DNA from: an uncultured Prevotellaceae bacterium
GTDB lineage: Bacteria; Bacteroidota; Bacteroidia; Bacteroidales; Bacteroidaceae
DNA: 13,843 bases
Assembly (NCBI GenBank): GCA_946624335.1
Contig: CAMOSA010000051.1
Location: 1-13,843 of the forward strand
Direction: 5' to 3'
The notes under the pieces were generated by a model. That model was given only the letters and a program-made list of their open reading frames with translations, was not told the DNA's origin and did no database searches. The position numbers and the translations under genes were made by a program. Position 1 is the stretch's first letter, and every line of letters begins with the position of its first letter. Shown here piece after piece: positions 13,775 through 13,843 of the stretch.

Positions 13775-13818
13775 CGTCCATTCGTTCCGCCTCCCACGAC
13801 CATTCGTTCAAGGTGGCC
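13775..13818. repeat. 22-bp repeat, two units, same core as 4587-4674
   Basis: Units 13775-13796 and 13797-13818 start CGTCCATTCGTTC and CGACCATTCGTTC. The core CGTCCATTCGT is identical to the core of the array at 4587-4674, about 9 kb away, and the spacing is again 22 bp. The second halves differ between the arrays. Confidence 0.75.
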
Positions 13819-13840
13819 CACCTGGGTGATCCACCCTGAA
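13807..13840. repeat. Inverted repeat at the right edge
   Basis: TTCAAGGTGG (13807-13816) pairs with CCACCCTGAA (13831-13840) at 9 of 10 positions. Smaller nested palindromes lie inside: AGGTGG c CCACCT at 13811-13823 and GGGTG atc CACCC at 13824-13836. The GGTG/CACC words recall the element at 4225-4539. The structure may continue beyond the window. Confidence 0.5.
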
Positions 13841-13843
13841 CAG

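Larger units (their letters stand above)
13220..13843. other. Gene-poor region at the right end
   Basis: About 620 bp with no intact gene that I can support. In order it holds a gene remnant (13249-13317), a direct repeat pair, an orphan promoter, an AT-rich stretch (about 13430-13610), a C-rich 22-bp tandem array, two further 22-bp units and an inverted repeat. The 65-codon minus-strand frame at 13352-13549 has no recognisable features and lies across the promoter; I do not call it a gene. Confidence 0.7.

Overview
The window is a stretch of Bacteroidota chromosome, most likely from Prevotella or a close relative in the Prevotellaceae. Four things point there. The promoters fit the Bacteroidota pattern (TTTG, about 19-20 nt, then TAnnTTTG), and Shine-Dalgarno sequences are weak or absent. 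The gene set is typical: pyruvate phosphate dikinase, methylmalonyl-CoA epimerase, C69 dipeptidase, PepD and a class III fructose-1,6-bisphosphatase. The intergenic DNA is full of short repeats of kinds common in this group. Coding DNA looks GC-rich, which leaves many long antisense open frames that are not genes.

Layout: (1) 1-853, minus: the first 284 codons of ppdK, running off the left edge, with a clear promoter at 965-996. (2) 1103-3264, minus: a probable two-gene unit, an exported C69 dipeptidase followed by a GAF-type free methionine-(R)-sulfoxide reductase. (3) 3403-4007, plus: promoter, methylmalonyl-CoA epimerase and terminator, a self-contained single-gene unit divergent from the dipeptidase. 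(4) 4008-4728: about 720 bp without a gene, holding a 315-bp element with 25-bp terminal inverted repeats full of TTCACC/GGTGAA words, a 22-bp tandem repeat and a hairpin. (5) 4729-7851, minus: PepD followed by a beta-helix lipoprotein, with two inverted copies of a REP-like palindrome around the lipoprotein start. (6) 7997-13172, plus: a five-gene run of small membrane protein, OmpH/Skp-like lipoprotein, PrmA, fructose-1,6-bisphosphatase and an HI0933/BaiN-type flavoprotein. It is interrupted only by a short tandem-repeat tract between prmA and fbp. (7) 13173-13843: no intact gene; it contains a hairpin, a C-terminal gene remnant, an orphan promoter, further 22-bp repeats and an inverted repeat cut near the right edge.

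Functionally this is mostly housekeeping: central carbon metabolism (PPDK and FBPase toward gluconeogenesis, the epimerase in the succinate-propionate route), peptide breakdown (C69 dipeptidase, PepD), oxidised-methionine repair, envelope proteins and ribosomal protein methylation. I see no defence system, prophage, transposase, CRISPR array, rRNA or tRNA. The unusual content is in the intergenic DNA: several repeat families, a 22-bp period recurring in two separate intergenic regions, a MITE-like element, and a palindrome that seems to have inserted into the 5' end of a lipoprotein gene.
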